Part shown: positions 33,490-45,756 of the stretch, piece by piece | Position numbering within the stretch: position 1 is the first letter of the stretch | Layout: every line of letters starts with the position of its first letter | Assembly: GCA_012934845.2 (NCBI GenBank) | Contig: WNNJ02002292.1 | Coordinates: forward strand, 1 to 64,000 | DNA: 64,000 nt | Reading direction: 5' to 3' | Source: Pomphorhynchus laevis | Taxonomy: Eukaryota; Acanthocephala; Palaeacanthocephala; Echinorhynchida; Pomphorhynchidae | Program-made: the position numbers and the translations under genes | Notes under the pieces: model-generated | Told to the model about the DNA's origin: nothing | Database searches by the model: none | Seen by the model: only the letters and a program-made list of their open reading frames with translations

Positions 33490-33954
33490 TAATCGTCCAC
33501 CAAAACAACGTTATAGATTTTTAAATAGGCTTCTAGAATTAATTAAAAAGAAATAATCATGATGAATATTTGAAAAATAAATTAATTAAAAGATATGTAA
33601 AGTTTTATAATGTAAAAATAAAAATTTTTGAATAATTTTAATTTTTTTGAATGAATTTGACTTACTTTGTTTTTGTGTTTAATTTAAAATCTTATGTAAA
33701 TTATTTGTTGTATAAAAAATGAAATAGAATTTTATTGTTTAAAAGTGGTTTTATTTATTTATTTTTGTCGTTGTTTTTGCCATCACAAATCTGGAAAGAA
33801 AAATAATTACGACAGTCAAAAGACAAATGCTTCCCGTAGACGGGTTTGCAGAAGAGCGCTTATGGGCGTGAAGATTTACTTTTTATAAATTCAACGTTCA
33901 TTGTTAATCATTGTATTTTTTACTTTAATAAATTCTTACAAATTTACACGTTGT

Positions 33955-34070
33955 AGATTTATTAAAACAGACAAACAGCTGAATCTCAATCAACATGGTT
34001 TTACAACAAATGGGTCGTGCTTGTCCAATTTACTTAGTGTTAAAGAAGCACGGGATTCTTATAAAAAGGA
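33955..34070 (+). mobile_element. LINE RT scrap
   Basis: The frame reads LNLNQHGFTTNGSCLSNLLS, close to the QHGF-rgrS-tnLL motif preceding RT motif A in many LINEs. The piece is only about 40 codons long. It may belong to element K. Confidence 0.45.
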
Positions 34071-35675
34071 CGTATTTCACAGAAAATCAATAAATTAATA
34101 TATACCATATTTTCCTTTATTTTAGCTAACCTTTCTGTCGTATACGTTATTATCACCTTACTGAAATACAGAAAAGATTACAGTTCAATTACTATAATCC
34201 GATTGTTGTGAATTTCCTTAGTTCTTTGTCATATCAATCATATCGTGCCCTTTTGGAAATAAACCTTTAAAGCAAATAATCCTTTAAAGGTAATCACTAA
34301 TATGTATCGTGCAATGCTAATAATCTAGATGTGAATAAGTAAATTTTTATGTATGTTCTGTAGTAATAAAGTATGATATTATTCGAAAAAGATTTGTTTA
34401 CGATATTTTATATTAATGGGTCTACTGATGTTGATCTATTTTTTATTTTGAATTTTAGATAATAATCAATAAACACTTATTTATTATTATATTTTGCAAG
34501 CCGCTGCTAGCATAATCAGATGCAAAACGTACAATTTGTCCATTAAATTGTATGATGAAAAACTGTACTTTTTTCTGAAGACACATCAGCTAGCGAAATG
34601 TAAAAATAAATTAGTGCTTATTTATCCTATTTCAAAATTCAAAATGGATCAGCATCAGGTAGTTTTCCACAAATCGTAAATGTTCTTTGGTTTTGAATAT
34701 TTTAAAGTATTTAAAATAAAGTGTTATATTATTATATGTTAAGCCCTTTAATGATCAACTTGGTACATTACAAGAGACATCTAAGTATATTTGTTCAGTT
34801 ATAATTAAAGATATATAAGAACAAAACATGTTGTCTGTACTTGTCGAAGCGTTTTTTGAACGTTGGGTGCTTCGACATGTTAATTAGCATTTTCGTAGAT
34901 TATGGCTTTTATGTATACTTATCGTACACCCTAAGTAAATTTAATTTCATTCATGGCATTCTTAAAGCGAAACTAGGTTATGTCCCGCAGTAGCTCGCAT
35001 ATTGAGAACATATTGCGGATCTGGTTTTTGTTCAATCTAGATGTCATTAAATCTAGATTTGATCGTTATTTATAAAACTGTCAGGATTAATAAATTATAG
35101 ATAATGTAGTAAACGTGCCAGTCTCGATAGATGCATTTGTTAACGCAGTCGTTGTTAATTTGCCATAACCCCAAATCACGGAAAACGTTAGAGTATGCTC
35201 AAATTATCGCACCGATCGCTGAAGTATGGAATATGCCACATGAAGAATTTGTGTGTGAATACAACTGAAGAACTTAATTTGACTTACTCTGATCTTAACT
35301 CACTCTGATGCTATTTGATCAAAGTGACGCTCTGTGCAGTTTCGTACATCATAAGAAAACTTTAAAGTTCACTGATTACTAAAATTTCCTCTGGATGATT
35401 AAGCTACATATGAAATATAGATTTAATATAATTAAAAATAAATCCTCTCTTATTAACCTGTTCGATAATGCCAGTATATTCTTAGATAAATGAGATAACT
35501 ATAGATCGTAAAAAGGAATATATTTACTATTGGATTTCAACTAATTTTAGCCTATTGGTATACCGATAAGGTCCACGAAGAATAACTGATTTGTCTCTAA
35601 TATTATTTATATATTTGAGTTTGTTTAATCTGTTACATTAAAGAAGCGTGCAAAATTTCAATGGTAAAAATGAAT
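34071..35675. other. Gene-free AT-rich stretch
   Basis: No gene is recognised. A 9-bp hairpin is present at 34842-34877 (TGTCGAAGC with GCTTCGACA) and an ATCTAGATT-type palindromic pair at about 35035-35060. A 61-codon frame at 34494 has no visible similarity. Confidence 0.4.
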
Positions 35676-35800
35676 TCACTGATATATCAACTTAAAATAC
35701 GGAAACCAAATCAGCGTTGGTTTGATAAAACCAACGCCGATTTGAAATTAAAGATGATTTCAATTATATTTGCAAAATGTAATGGATTTTCGGATATTTG
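35676..35800 (+). repeat. PLE block fragment with strong 16-bp hairpin
   Basis: CTGATATATCAACTTAAAAT and the sequence after it resemble the PLE block at 37180 (TATATCAACTTAAAATTAGG). Embedded at 35707-35744 is CAAATC-A-GCGTTGGTTT pairing with AAACCAACGC-C-GATTTG around the loop GATA. That hairpin is not seen in the other block copies. Confidence 0.55.
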
Positions 35801-35863
35801 AAAAGTAAAAATTTGTATTTTTAGGCAAATCGCTTTAGGTGATTATATAAAGTAAAAATTTAA

Positions 35864-36497
35864 ATAAAATCTTTATGGAACGAAGAATAGTATTTTTATT
35901 TAATACAACAAAACGTTAATGTCCGATATTTCAATAGCTACTGCTATCATCGTTAGGAAACTTCAAAAAAGAACTAAAGTTGCCATTTATAGAAATTACA
36001 ATAAAACAGAAACAAATTTCAAAGGAAAACATTACAAACATACATTTACACACATTATATACAAGGTTTTTTGTAAAAAACAAACTTCAAAGAAAAAACA
36101 TTACAAACACACACATTCTATACAAGGTTTAAAAAAAACAAATTTCAAAAATAAAGAACCGCAACCCAAGATTAAAAGGAATAAATATATTAAATTACTC
36201 AAAAAATTATCAAAAATTATAATAATGAAATAAAATAAATATTACGTAAAATTGATACCAAAAATGTTTTTTATTTGAAGTTTGTTTTTTACAAAACCCT
36301 TGTATAGAATGTGTGTGAATGTGTGTTTGTAATGCTTTTCTTTGAAATTTGTTTCTGTTTTATTGTAATTTCTATAAATGGCAACTTTAGTAATTTTTTG
36401 AAGTTTCCTGACGATGATAGCAGTAGCTATTGAAATATCGGACATTAACGTTTTGTTGTATTAAATAAAAATACTATTCTTCGTTCCATAAAAATTT
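35864..36497. repeat. Long foldback element, about 215-bp arms
   Basis: The right arm (about 36262-36497) is an inverted copy of the left (about 35864-36085). Both encode, when read inward, the same peptide start MSDISIATAIIVRKLQK at 35919 (plus) and 36445 (minus). This is a by-product of the repeat rather than a sign of a gene. Each arm holds a CTGACGATGA-like box, an AGCAGTAGCT hairpin and TTGAAAT, resembling a degraded hammerhead core. The centre is AT-rich with short lysine-rich frames. Confidence 0.8.
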
Positions 36498-36529
36498 TAT
36501 TAATAAAAGAAAGAAGAAAATGGATATTG

Positions 36530-37920
36530 TTAAAATTTAAAATTGAAATTTAATTTAAAAAAAATTAAAATCAGTAATGATTTCAATTTAATTTGAAAAA
36601 TGTAAGACGAAAGTATTTCATTTAATCCAAATGCCGATAAAGCAGACGAGTCTAGTGATTGTCAGCCAACATTAAAAGGACCAAAACGTGAAACGTAGGT
36701 ATTAGATAAGTAGCTGATTAGGTTCACCAATACTGAATGTAGCGTACTAATGTTGGCTAATAGATATGATAATTTGAATAGCTTTAAGGAACTGAAATTT
36801 ATACCTTCCAACCAAATTCAAATAGCTATTAAATATTTGTATGTATTATATTTATAAAAATGTGGCTGGTCATGACATACTAAGATGTACAAGAAATTCA
36901 AAGGTGTTCGTTCTATAACTCGTGCGAGTTCAGCCCATCATCCTGTTGTAAAAAGGCTACTGACTATTTTCAAAAAAGGTAGTTTTTCAAATTGAAGGTA
37001 GAACCTTTCCCTACTAGCGCTGAAATCATAATCCTTACGCCTTTGATGAATGATCGTAAATGATAAAATTAAAACTGGAATCAAAGATGACATGTTGTCC
37101 TTGTCGTCATCAGATCAATTTTGATAAATTAATGCATTCAAAAGTTGACTGCACAATTAAATAGACTGAACAGGTATATCAACTTAAAATTAGGAAACAA
37201 ACTATAAATGATTAGTTTGATAATAGCAATTAATTTCACAAAAGGTAGGTTTTTAAATTGAAGGTAGAACCTTTCCCGCCCGACGCTGATTTTATTTAAA
37301 ATATGAAATGATTTTAATTAAATTTGCAAAATGCAATGTATTTCATTAAATCTAATTGCCAATAAAGCAGACGAATGGAGTGATCGTCAGCCAACATTAA
37401 AAGGACCCAAACGTGAAACGTAGGTATTGAATCTGTAGCAAATGGGGTCCACCAAGACTAAAATGTAGAGTACTGCTGATGGATTATTGATAGAATTAAA
37501 TCATTGTGCATTATATAATTATATAATGGGTTTTCGCATATTTATTGTTAGTATCAAAAGCACGTGTATTGATTGCATAATTACTTAAAATCACATTGTT
37601 AGTACAACAATGTTAATATAACTATAAAATTATGCAAATATTATTATATTTTGAAATGATTCTATATTCAAATTGTCTGCTTTCTATATATAACCAGACA
37701 TATTATATGTTATATTATATGTTATATATACACATAATGGTTCTCACAAGAGTACAGATTCTAATATGTTTTTTCAACAAAACATATTAGAACATATCTT
37801 GTCGGCCTTCGTAAATTATTTTAAATTTACTTTTTTATATTATTATTTTCATTATATAATGGATTTTCGCATATTTATTGATAGGATTGAAGCGCTCGGG
37901 ATAGAAATAGTCATCAAAAT
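36530..37920 (+). mobile_element. PLE family 2, block A (3' part with repeated ends)
   Basis: The block starts with a diverged partial copy of its own end (36530-36760: GTCAGCCAACATTAAAAGG, CGTGAAACGTAGG). Next come the final RT codons (LKFIPSNQIQ, RSITRASSAHHPVVK; 36790-36960) and a 3' region with two AGGTAG...GGTAGAACCTT units. The end sequence (37390-37440) then recurs. The terminal doubling is the arrangement expected of PLE pseudo-LTRs. A 13-bp perfect hairpin, TCTAATATGTTTT with its complement, lies at 37760-37791. The block is nearly identical to 49945-50765 and to 50766-50910 plus 52583-53270. Confidence 0.7.
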
Positions 37921-40900
37921 TTCAATAATATAAATGATCAAAAGGAAAACAATTATATATACGTTAGCATTTTATTCCATAAAGTCAAATTAAAAATAAC
38001 ATAGCGACCTAATCTCTAAGCATATTGCTATGCTACTAAAACCTATCATGTCAAATTAGCTAGTAGTTATATTGTTAACAATTTTTGGGAAATTGTTGAG
38101 CATTAGGTAATTTCTAATATTATTTTAAAACAAGATATTAATGATAATTGTGCGATAAACACTTCTCGAGTTAAAACGAAACAATTTGTGAAAATTACAC
38201 GCTATTAAGGGTCTTTATTTGCTTAATCTCTCTCTATTTGTTTTATCAGATCACAAATAAACTTTTTAAATCCTTTTATAAATGCACAGGAACGAAGAAA
38301 TTGGATTTATTCTAAAAATTACAATATTTTGATACCTGTTATCATCTTCAGGAAACTCACATCATGTTTTTTTATTTTATTGAAATAAAAATAAAAAAAT
38401 TATTAGTTATTTTCCTTAAAAATCAGAGCTAGCAAAATATTGTACTTTTTGGAATAAAACTATAAGAAGAAATAAAGGGATATTTTCTATGCATTTTGAA
38501 TATAAAAGCGAAATATTAAAAATAATTTTTTAGCTGAGACACGTTAATCTCTTAATTAAAATCCATAAGGTGGGGGATATTTCTTTAAATACATTACATG
38601 TGTCACTCTAGGTATCTCATGAAACCAAGAAATGTAACGAAGGAAATTAATTATTTTAATTTCGTCTCCTTGCCCTCAATTCAACGGAAATAAAGCACTA
38701 GTTTAAAGGCAATGTACATTCCGATATGAATAAATGTAATTGAAAACCAAACTAAAATTGTAAGTGTATTAATGCTTGAATCGATGAACGCTTGTCGATT
38801 AACGCATTTAACTGGATGTAAATGCGATATAAATCAGATGTTAATTGCGATATGAATATATATAACTTAATGGGGAATTATATATAATTTGCTTATATAT
38901 AATATAACAATTCTAGCAATTCCTAGCAATATATTTATAAGCAATTCCTAGCAATATATTTATAAGCAATTCCTAGCATTTTTTATATATACGAGTTATT
39001 CCCGTTTTTATGCTGAATTGATGATAATTTCTTTTTCAAGAACGAGATAAATTCGTTATATTTTTGTCAACCAGCCAGTTTATATCCTTCATAAAAATAT
39101 ACCAATCGGATTTACTCACATCCTGACATTTAGTGTGTAAATTTTCAATATATATAATATGCAATATTTATGTGCAATATATGTACAAAAATTGATATAC
39201 ATCGATGCTAATTGTTTGAATTAATAAATGAAAATAAAAATCATTTTTTAATTTAAAGAAAATTCAGATGCTCTTTAGCGATTAGCTAACATCATTGGGG
39301 ATACTTGAGCGTACATCTGATGTCAAAATATACTATTTATTTGTGTTATTTATAGCACAAATCATTTTGCCTGAATTTTTGATAATATAAACAAATGTTA
39401 ATTAATGTTCAAGTCATTTTTATCGCATTTTCCTAACAAACTAGAATTAATTACGTGAAAAATATAGGTGGCCAATGATTAAACTTTAAATCATTTATAA
39501 TATGTATTGACATGACTTATAAGCCTAAGATTTATAGTGCATCTGTAAGGAGCAAATTTTACTAACTTCAATGATAATAATCACGAACCTTAGTGATGTT
39601 TCCAGAATATAACGAATACTATAATGGATTATTATGATATTTCAAAATAATACAACACGAATGCAGTAAATATATGAACTCAAAGTATCATATTACAATG
39701 AATGATTTATAGACCACTGCCTTTACTAAGTAGAGTATCGATTAGCAGCGACTAATAAGTTAGTCAATCCAGATAAAATTGTATTCGAATTGCACGTGTA
39801 TTAAGACGGATACGAGTGTTGTCTAGTTTATTCAATAAAAATTATTTGAACGTTTCTAAATGTAAAGATTTAATATATGCATTCTGAGGATGGGGTAAGG
39901 AAACATTTTGTATCATTCAAAGCTATTCATTTTCACTTAATATCAGAGGTGAATGAAGACAAGATATATCCGTGCAAAATGTATTTTATAAGTGTAAAAG
40001 ATATAAATAATATAATAAATATTTGTAAACTGGCGAGCAGAGACAAATTTGTTCAAAAATATTTAAACGTTTCCGTGCTCATCTTGAGATTTAAAGTTAT
40101 TTTTAATCAAGAATGTATAAGCAGGCAATTTCAACAGTCATGACAATATTGCGTGAAATTGCGGCAGCTATTATTTGCTGTTTTAGAAAGCAATTCTTAT
40201 GGTAATTGCAAAATTAATTTATATATTTAGTTTTTATCTCAGAGATGTAGACAAAAGCGTTTGAAAATTGAATAAATTCGTTCGCCCTACTCACTAGTTT
40301 TCTACAACTATTTATTCGTAAAGCGTTATTTTTTTCACTACGGAAAGAAATGCACTAGCGTTGACGTCAGCACGATGTCCTGTGTACACAATTTCATGTG
40401 TAATTCTAGATTCTGCAGACTGTCATCTATAACCGTATACCTATAGAACACTGAACAAACATTGCCGCTGCAAAAAGTAGTTTTCGTCGTTAGAGAAGGC
40501 TAATAAATTGCAGCTACTCGTAATAGTTGAAAGCGTCATTGCTTTAAAGCGTCTATTTACAAAAATATGGAAAAACAAATAAGTAAATTTTGAACATGAA
40601 ACTGATAGATTTGACGTAGTTTACTTAGCATACACACAAAAGAGTCACGATAATATATTGTTCTAATTATTATTCACAATAATGCTCACATGCAACAAGA
40701 TGATAAATCAACCATAAAATGCACGTGCATCAAATTAATTTATTGGTGAATTTTATTGCAATCAATTGGTTTCTGCATTTCAATTGACTTACTACTAATC
40801 TGGTAATTTCTACAAATTTATTAAATATCCACAAAATTATTTCCGTAGAATCATTTACGAAAAATAAAACAGATTTAAAGATTGTATTTAAATAATAGAA

Positions 40901-41021
40901 AGCGTAGACTTAAAATGCGCATTGAATTTAAAACTTAAATTTTGTGATTTTCATCCAAAATTGCCGCATACGGAATTATGATGAACAAAATTGATGATAC
41001 AATTGATTATATAAATTGATT
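37921..41021. other. AT-rich stretch with little structure
   Basis: No gene is recognised. A hammerhead-like arm (on the minus strand, CTGAAGATGATAACAGG then TATCAAAATATTG) lies at about 38320-38352. An 88-codon frame at 39877-40143 has no recognised similarity. The GC-richer part at 40340-40560 contains a perfect TGACGTCA palindrome at 40362-40369. Confidence 0.4.
38916..38985. repeat. 25-bp tandem repeat, about 2.8 units
   Basis: GCAATTCCTAGCAATATATT followed by TATAA is repeated exactly at 38916-38940 and 38941-38965, then partially to 38985. Confidence 0.9.
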
Positions 41022-41175
41022 TTAAATAGTTGATAATGATCCATTATTGAAAAAGAATTATTGGAGCTGGATTTCAGAAAATTTTCTGAAGATGCTAACA
41101 GTGGTTGGCGAAATATCAAATAAAAATTTTCTTTCTTTGATCAAACTCCAATAATTGTATATAAATCGAAATTTA
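41022..41175. repeat. FB1 foldback, internally deleted copy
   Basis: It begins TTTTAAATAGTTGATAATGA, has the palindromic centre CAGAAAATTTTCTG and ends TTTGATCAAACTCCAATAAT. The right arm (41086-41117) shows CTGAAGATG, a GCTAAC/GTTGGC stem and CGAAATATC. Confidence 0.8.
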
Positions 41176-41484
41176 ACATATCACTAGCACGCTAAGTTCT
41201 CCACTACGTTATATTCTTGATTTTGTCAAATCTAGAATTTAACGATTCAACTAATTAGATCAGTTAAAACTGAGTCTACAATTATATTATATTTATAATA
41301 AATTCATTATATTTATAAATCAAAATGACTTTCTTGTCGTTCAACTATATCTGATAGTTCCTGGATATTTAAAAATTTAAATACAGATAAGGATGAATAT
41401 ATATTTTTTATTATATTTCAAGTTACTGCGCAGTCATTGTTCCAATTGAAATTTTGATGAGTCATCAAATTTTCAATTGTTACA

Positions 41485-41660
41485 ATGAGTGCACAATTAT
41501 ATTAACTTAAAATTAGGAAATCAACTATAGATGACTAGCTTGATATTTTGTAATTAATTCGAAAAATAGGTAGGTTTTCAAATTAAAGGTAGAACCTCCC
41601 CCTACCAACTCTGATTTAATTTTGAATTAGAAATGATTTCAAATTAAATCAGGATGAACG
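41485..41660 (+). repeat. PLE family 2 end fragment
   Basis: TATTAACTTAAAATTAGGAA, AGGTAGGTTTTCAAATT and GGTAGAACCT match block A at 37180-37290 with more differences than the copies at 50-53 kb, so it is older. Confidence 0.7.
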
Positions 41661-41849
41661 ATTAATTTTTGATATTCATTTACTCGATACAGAAAATCTA
41701 TTTGGAAAAACTACTTTATATGATTTAGTGCATATCCGATACTGACAGTATATTATCTGTTATCAAATGGTTATATTGTCAAGACAATATTTATAGTGTT
41801 CGTACCAGTGAGAAAATATGCTGCCTGATCAAACACTGATATATTAATC

Positions 41850-41963
41850 CTTTAATTGATTGGAACAGCAACAAGAAGAAACATTATTCAATTTTACACA
41901 AATTTGCAAATTTGTGTACAGTTAAATAATCTTTCTTTAAGTTGCTGTTCTAATCAATTAAAG
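41850..41963. repeat. 114-bp single hairpin
   Basis: The outer arms (41850-41872 and 41941-41963) pair at 22 of 23 positions, CTTTAATTGATTGGAACAGC with its complement. The inner arms TACACAAATTT/AAATTTGTGTA pair perfectly around a GC centre. The middle parts also pair imperfectly, so nearly the whole 114 bases can fold as one hairpin. No coding capacity. It could be a tiny foldback/MITE or a small-RNA precursor. Confidence 0.85.
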
Positions 41964-42279
41964 AAAAGAAAATTATGAGCAACATAAATTCTATCTATAA
42001 TGATATTTGTTCAAAATAATGTTTCAATGAAAAATTATAAGTCAAATTTCAAGTAATATAGAATTTCTATATTAGCATATAAAGACGGAATTTAATCTGT
42101 AGGATCAAGAAAAAATAATTCAAAATGTAATGTAAACATTTGAACACATTAATACGTCAATATTGTTTCATTTCATTTTATTTTATTTTTTATAAACGGA
42201 ATCAAGAACGCTGTTGCGATATGTTTAAAATTACGAATTTCAACTACTTATTAGAACAAAATAATAAAAAATCTCGAGA

Positions 42280-42530
42280 CTACCGACCATAGTCCGCCCC
42301 GACTGAACTCTTAGGGGAGTGCGAGACCCCGAATGGTTTAGTCGGGATGCAGCGCACTGGTGCGATCGGGCGGGGCTCAGATCCCTCTGAGTCTGAGGCC
42401 GTAAAGGTATAGAAGTCGGAAGAAGTTTCTGGCGAAGATAGAACATAGAAGAATGTTATTTCATCGAACTATGTGTTTTTGTATTTTTTATCAACTTATG
42501 TATGTTCTGTTAAGAAAATCTTATTATAAC
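42280..42530 (+). mobile_element. Jockey-type LINE copy J8, 3' end only
   Basis: Reading plus, GGCGAAGATAGAA and ATCAACTTATGTATGTTCTG match the complement of 8890-8990 in J1 up to the common 3' end. The GC-rich part carries GGGGCTCAGATCCCTCTGAG as in the other J copies. It is severely 5'-truncated. Confidence 0.85.
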
Positions 42531-44278
42531 AAAATGCAAAAGAGCACGCACTTTCTGTTTGGTGCTTCGAAGCGGTCCAGTTTCCGTGTAATTTTAATGT
42601 ACAAATCACAAAAACAAAAAATTCAAGTTTCTTAAGTAGGAATACAAGCATCCCTTATTTGTTGACAGGCTACATATTCGTGTACCTAAGGACAATAAAT
42701 AAACGTACGGATTTATACACCTTTGTTGCTTAGTTAAATGCTCTACCACCAGTTAAAAGATTAAAAACATGACAATATCGAGGTAACTGCTGAATGTTAA
42801 AAGCCATATGTACAAGACAAATACAACGCATCCTAATCTAATATACAAATCTACAGCAAAAATTCGTTTAAGATAAAATTAGTTGTAAAAAATAAAATAA
42901 TTAAATAATTAAAATAAAATTATTCATTTTTAGTTTCAATGACCAAAGATTATAAATATTCAAAATCTTGGATAATAAAAGTACTATTTATTATTTTATT
43001 CATGCATCAAAATAATTGAATTTAATTTTGGGAGCAGGATCAAAAGCGAAAACTTCTAATTTTATTATTTCGCTAACTGAACGATATTTTCTTTTAGACT
43101 ATTCGTGTATCGATTATAATTAACTAGTTTAAACCAATGAAAAATATCATACAATTCTAATAAATTCAGTTTATCGATATTAAATTTACAAAAAAGTTAA
43201 CCCAATAAGCATTGTAGATAACAGTTTCAACTCAATCCATGCTCGACATTTTATTAAGCATTAATTATCGCTTATAACTTTCACTTTAAACAACCGAAGC
43301 AGCTATTATCCATATCAGACGGTATACTGCGTTATTGAATAGAAGAATTTTGCCTTACTATGAATATAGCTATGTTATACCCCTAAAAACGAGGCATTTA
43401 TAAAGTGGTTATTCCTTCCAGTAAGTACGACGACTTTGATCCGTTTTAATGATTTCTGCTTAAGCACACCACCTCAATTTTATACTATTAATTGAATCGC
43501 TCATTCAATTCAACTCAACAAACTGCATTTAATCGATTTTTTATTTTGTATTTATCAACTGAAATTGTATTTGTCAACTATTCTAATAATAATAAGGAAT
43601 TTCTTAAATAAATCAACTATTCTGTTGTACTTGTTTTCCACACCGTTTTTTTCAGAGTGACAATAAAATTGAGCGACACTTAACATCAAGTGACGGCAAA
43701 TAATTAATAAAATTTGCGGCTTAACACAAATCTCAATTTATTTTAAAATTGAACGACAAGTTGCCACAATTCAACCTTCTTCTAAATTCTTCAAAATCCA
43801 AGTGCTGTATTTAATGGCATAACCAAATATTGAAAGATCGGTAACTTCAAAACTCGATTTCGTTTTAAACAATCAAATTTTCTCTAGCTTTATACTTAGA
43901 TTAAGATATCCAAATTTCATATTTTCGTAAACTTACCCTCCGGATTTGATTTAAATCAACTTAAAAGTATCTTAAGTAGAGTATGATGTAAAACGTACTC
44001 AACATGTGGCGTTAGAGCATCTTTCCTGTATTTAGGTAGCTTCTATCAACCTTTGATGAACATATGCCATTATAAATGTCGTCTTTATCACTGGAGGAAA
44101 TTTTCTAGAGTAAAAACCAAAGTTTGCTAAGTTCCTATTTCAAAACTATCAAGCATAATGTGTCGCGATGTTCATTTACATACGTGGTAAACTTTGAAAC
44201 ACTCTAGGAGATTGTCGAACTGACGTTTTCCAGTAGGGAAATAACCTTACTGGAGAATAAATGAAAGCCTACATCAGT
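42531..44278. other. Gene-free AT-rich stretch
   Basis: No gene is recognised. A degraded FB1 half lies at 43022-43090 (GGAGCAGGATCAAAAGCG, TTATTTCGCTAAC). Confidence 0.4.
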
Positions 44279-44475
44279 TCATCCTGATGACCTCTAATCC
44301 TTATTCTGATACAACGTCTGCTATTTATTAGTCAATTCATAAAAATTAATTTTTATTTTAAATTTGGACTTTATATAATAAGTTGTATAAAATATCATAT
44401 AATTATTTATTATTTATCTGTATTTTTATTTATTTATAGTATAAAATACGTAGACTCACTTATCTAATCTGATTT
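44279..44475 (+). mobile_element. Naiad-type PLE, 3' end fragment
   Basis: From ATCCTGATGACCTCTAATCC through TATTTATTAGTCAATTCAT to TACGTAGACTCACTTATC it follows the 3' end of the 52.2-52.6 kb copy. The middle is shortened and diverged. Confidence 0.75.
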
Positions 44476-45540
44476 GACTGTGTTTTTACACATTTGCCAT
44501 CTTAGATAGTGTAACCTTTGTTTCTGCATTTTTAAATATTAAAATTAAATTTTTATATTATGAATATTAAAATTTGATTAAAAAATATTTTTAAAAGGAT
44601 ATTTTCTAATGAGGATGTTATAAAATAAAATACTTATTTTACCATTTCACAGTCCATTGTAATTAATCAATAAGGTCAACTAATTTACATTATTTACACG
44701 TAATCGTTTTGATAATTAGATAGATTTTAATACCTGTTTCTGTTATTTTCAATGTTGTTTACTTTCTAAAATTAAAATCTTAATCGACATACAATGGTTT
44801 CATTTATAATGGATGAGCATCGATGTAAATAATCAGTGCTTAGATCACGTAGTAATGATATCATTGATTACAGAATGCATTTCCTGCAATATTCCTCTCG
44901 ATTTCGCTGCTGTAAGTCAGGTAAACATTTTTCTATGCTAGCTTTGTCTACCACAAAGACCGTAATTTTTCAATGGTGTTACCTGGCATAAATGCAAGAC
45001 ACTTTTTTCGTGTATTGACGATAGTAAACTGATGTTTTCTTGCAATTTGCAATCACTCTTTGCGGTGATCATTGTTTACGATCATATCGAATTAAATTAA
45101 AACTACGTTTCGCATCTACTAATTGCATTACCCGTGACATGTGATCTCTAATTTTTTAATACAGTTAGCGTAATCGGTAATTAAATACATACTCAAGGTA
45201 TATAAGACTACATGACCTTTGATATAATGTATGAATACAACATACATGTTTTTACAAGACTTTTAATCTTTGAAATTAAATGTGGTCGTGATCACTTAAT
45301 ACGTTCAAATTAAACAGTTATCCAAAGTCCGCTATCTTAATTTAATAAATAAATATAGTTCTTGATATATTCCATGCCTATACGGTATTGGAATGTATTG
45401 AATCCTTATTTGCTGGGAATGCTATTTAATCTTGACGATATTTACATGAACTAGCTGGTCTCTCTTTCCGTTGAATGTCAATTTATTGGTTACTGTCATT
45501 TTATAGTATCTTTTATGTTTTTAATTAGTGGAGAGAGTGA
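44476..45540. other. Gene-free AT-rich stretch
   Basis: No gene, RNA or repeat is recognised. Confidence 0.4.
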
Positions 45541-45544
45541 AGTA

Positions 45545-45745
45545 AAAAGTATTTTATCTAAATATTGAATTTTTCGATAGTCAACTGCTATCATCATCAG
45601 GATGAATTGACAATTTATCCTGATGTATAAATTATACAACAAAAAATTCCATAAAAATTTTAATGCAAAATGTTTTTGTACAATTTATGTTCATGAGGAT
45701 AGCAGTTGACTATCGAAAATTCGATATTTAAATAAAACATTTTTT
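45545..45745. repeat. Foldback element with hammerhead-like arms
   Basis: The left arm (TTTTCGATAGTCAACTGCTA, 45571-45590) is the inverse of the right arm (TAGCAGTTGACTATCGAAAA, 45700-45719). Read from the centre outwards each arm gives CTGATGATGATAGCAG or a variant, then a hairpin and TCGAAA. The arms extend about 85 bp and the ends read AAGTATTTTATCTAAATATT versus its complement. Confidence 0.75.
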
Positions 45746-45756
45746 TACTTTGAAAT

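Larger units (their letters stand above)
31280..33495 (+). mobile_element. Degenerate APE-type element K with hairpin-rich flanks
   Basis: The region has higher GC than its surroundings. It starts with a run of strong hairpins (31306-31900). A lysine-rich ORF1-like stretch with coiled-coil character follows (about 32150-32470; SKENEIQSLKTDISRIS in one frame, KFGSLVSSDSEGFAIFKVVH in another). Then comes an endonuclease (32477-33040), an unassigned 86-codon frame (33086-33346), and two more hairpins (33191-33216 and 33427-33489). An RT scrap lies 0.5 kb further right at 33955. It differs from families J and L2-like. I read it as an old LINE copy with much of the RT lost, but the unit could also be a composite of two elements. 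Confidence 0.5.

Noticed and set aside
35919-36233. 104-codon frame starting MSDISIATA
   Set aside because: The same start is encoded in the opposite arm of the foldback, and the remainder is lysine/asparagine-rich AT sequence; not considered a gene.
38916-38985. Tandem repeat as a CRISPR array
   Set aside because: The units are directly adjacent without spacers, and the sequence is from an animal genome.
39877-40143. 88-codon frame as a gene
   Set aside because: No recognised similarity, no clear splice or promoter context; left as part of the gene-free stretch.
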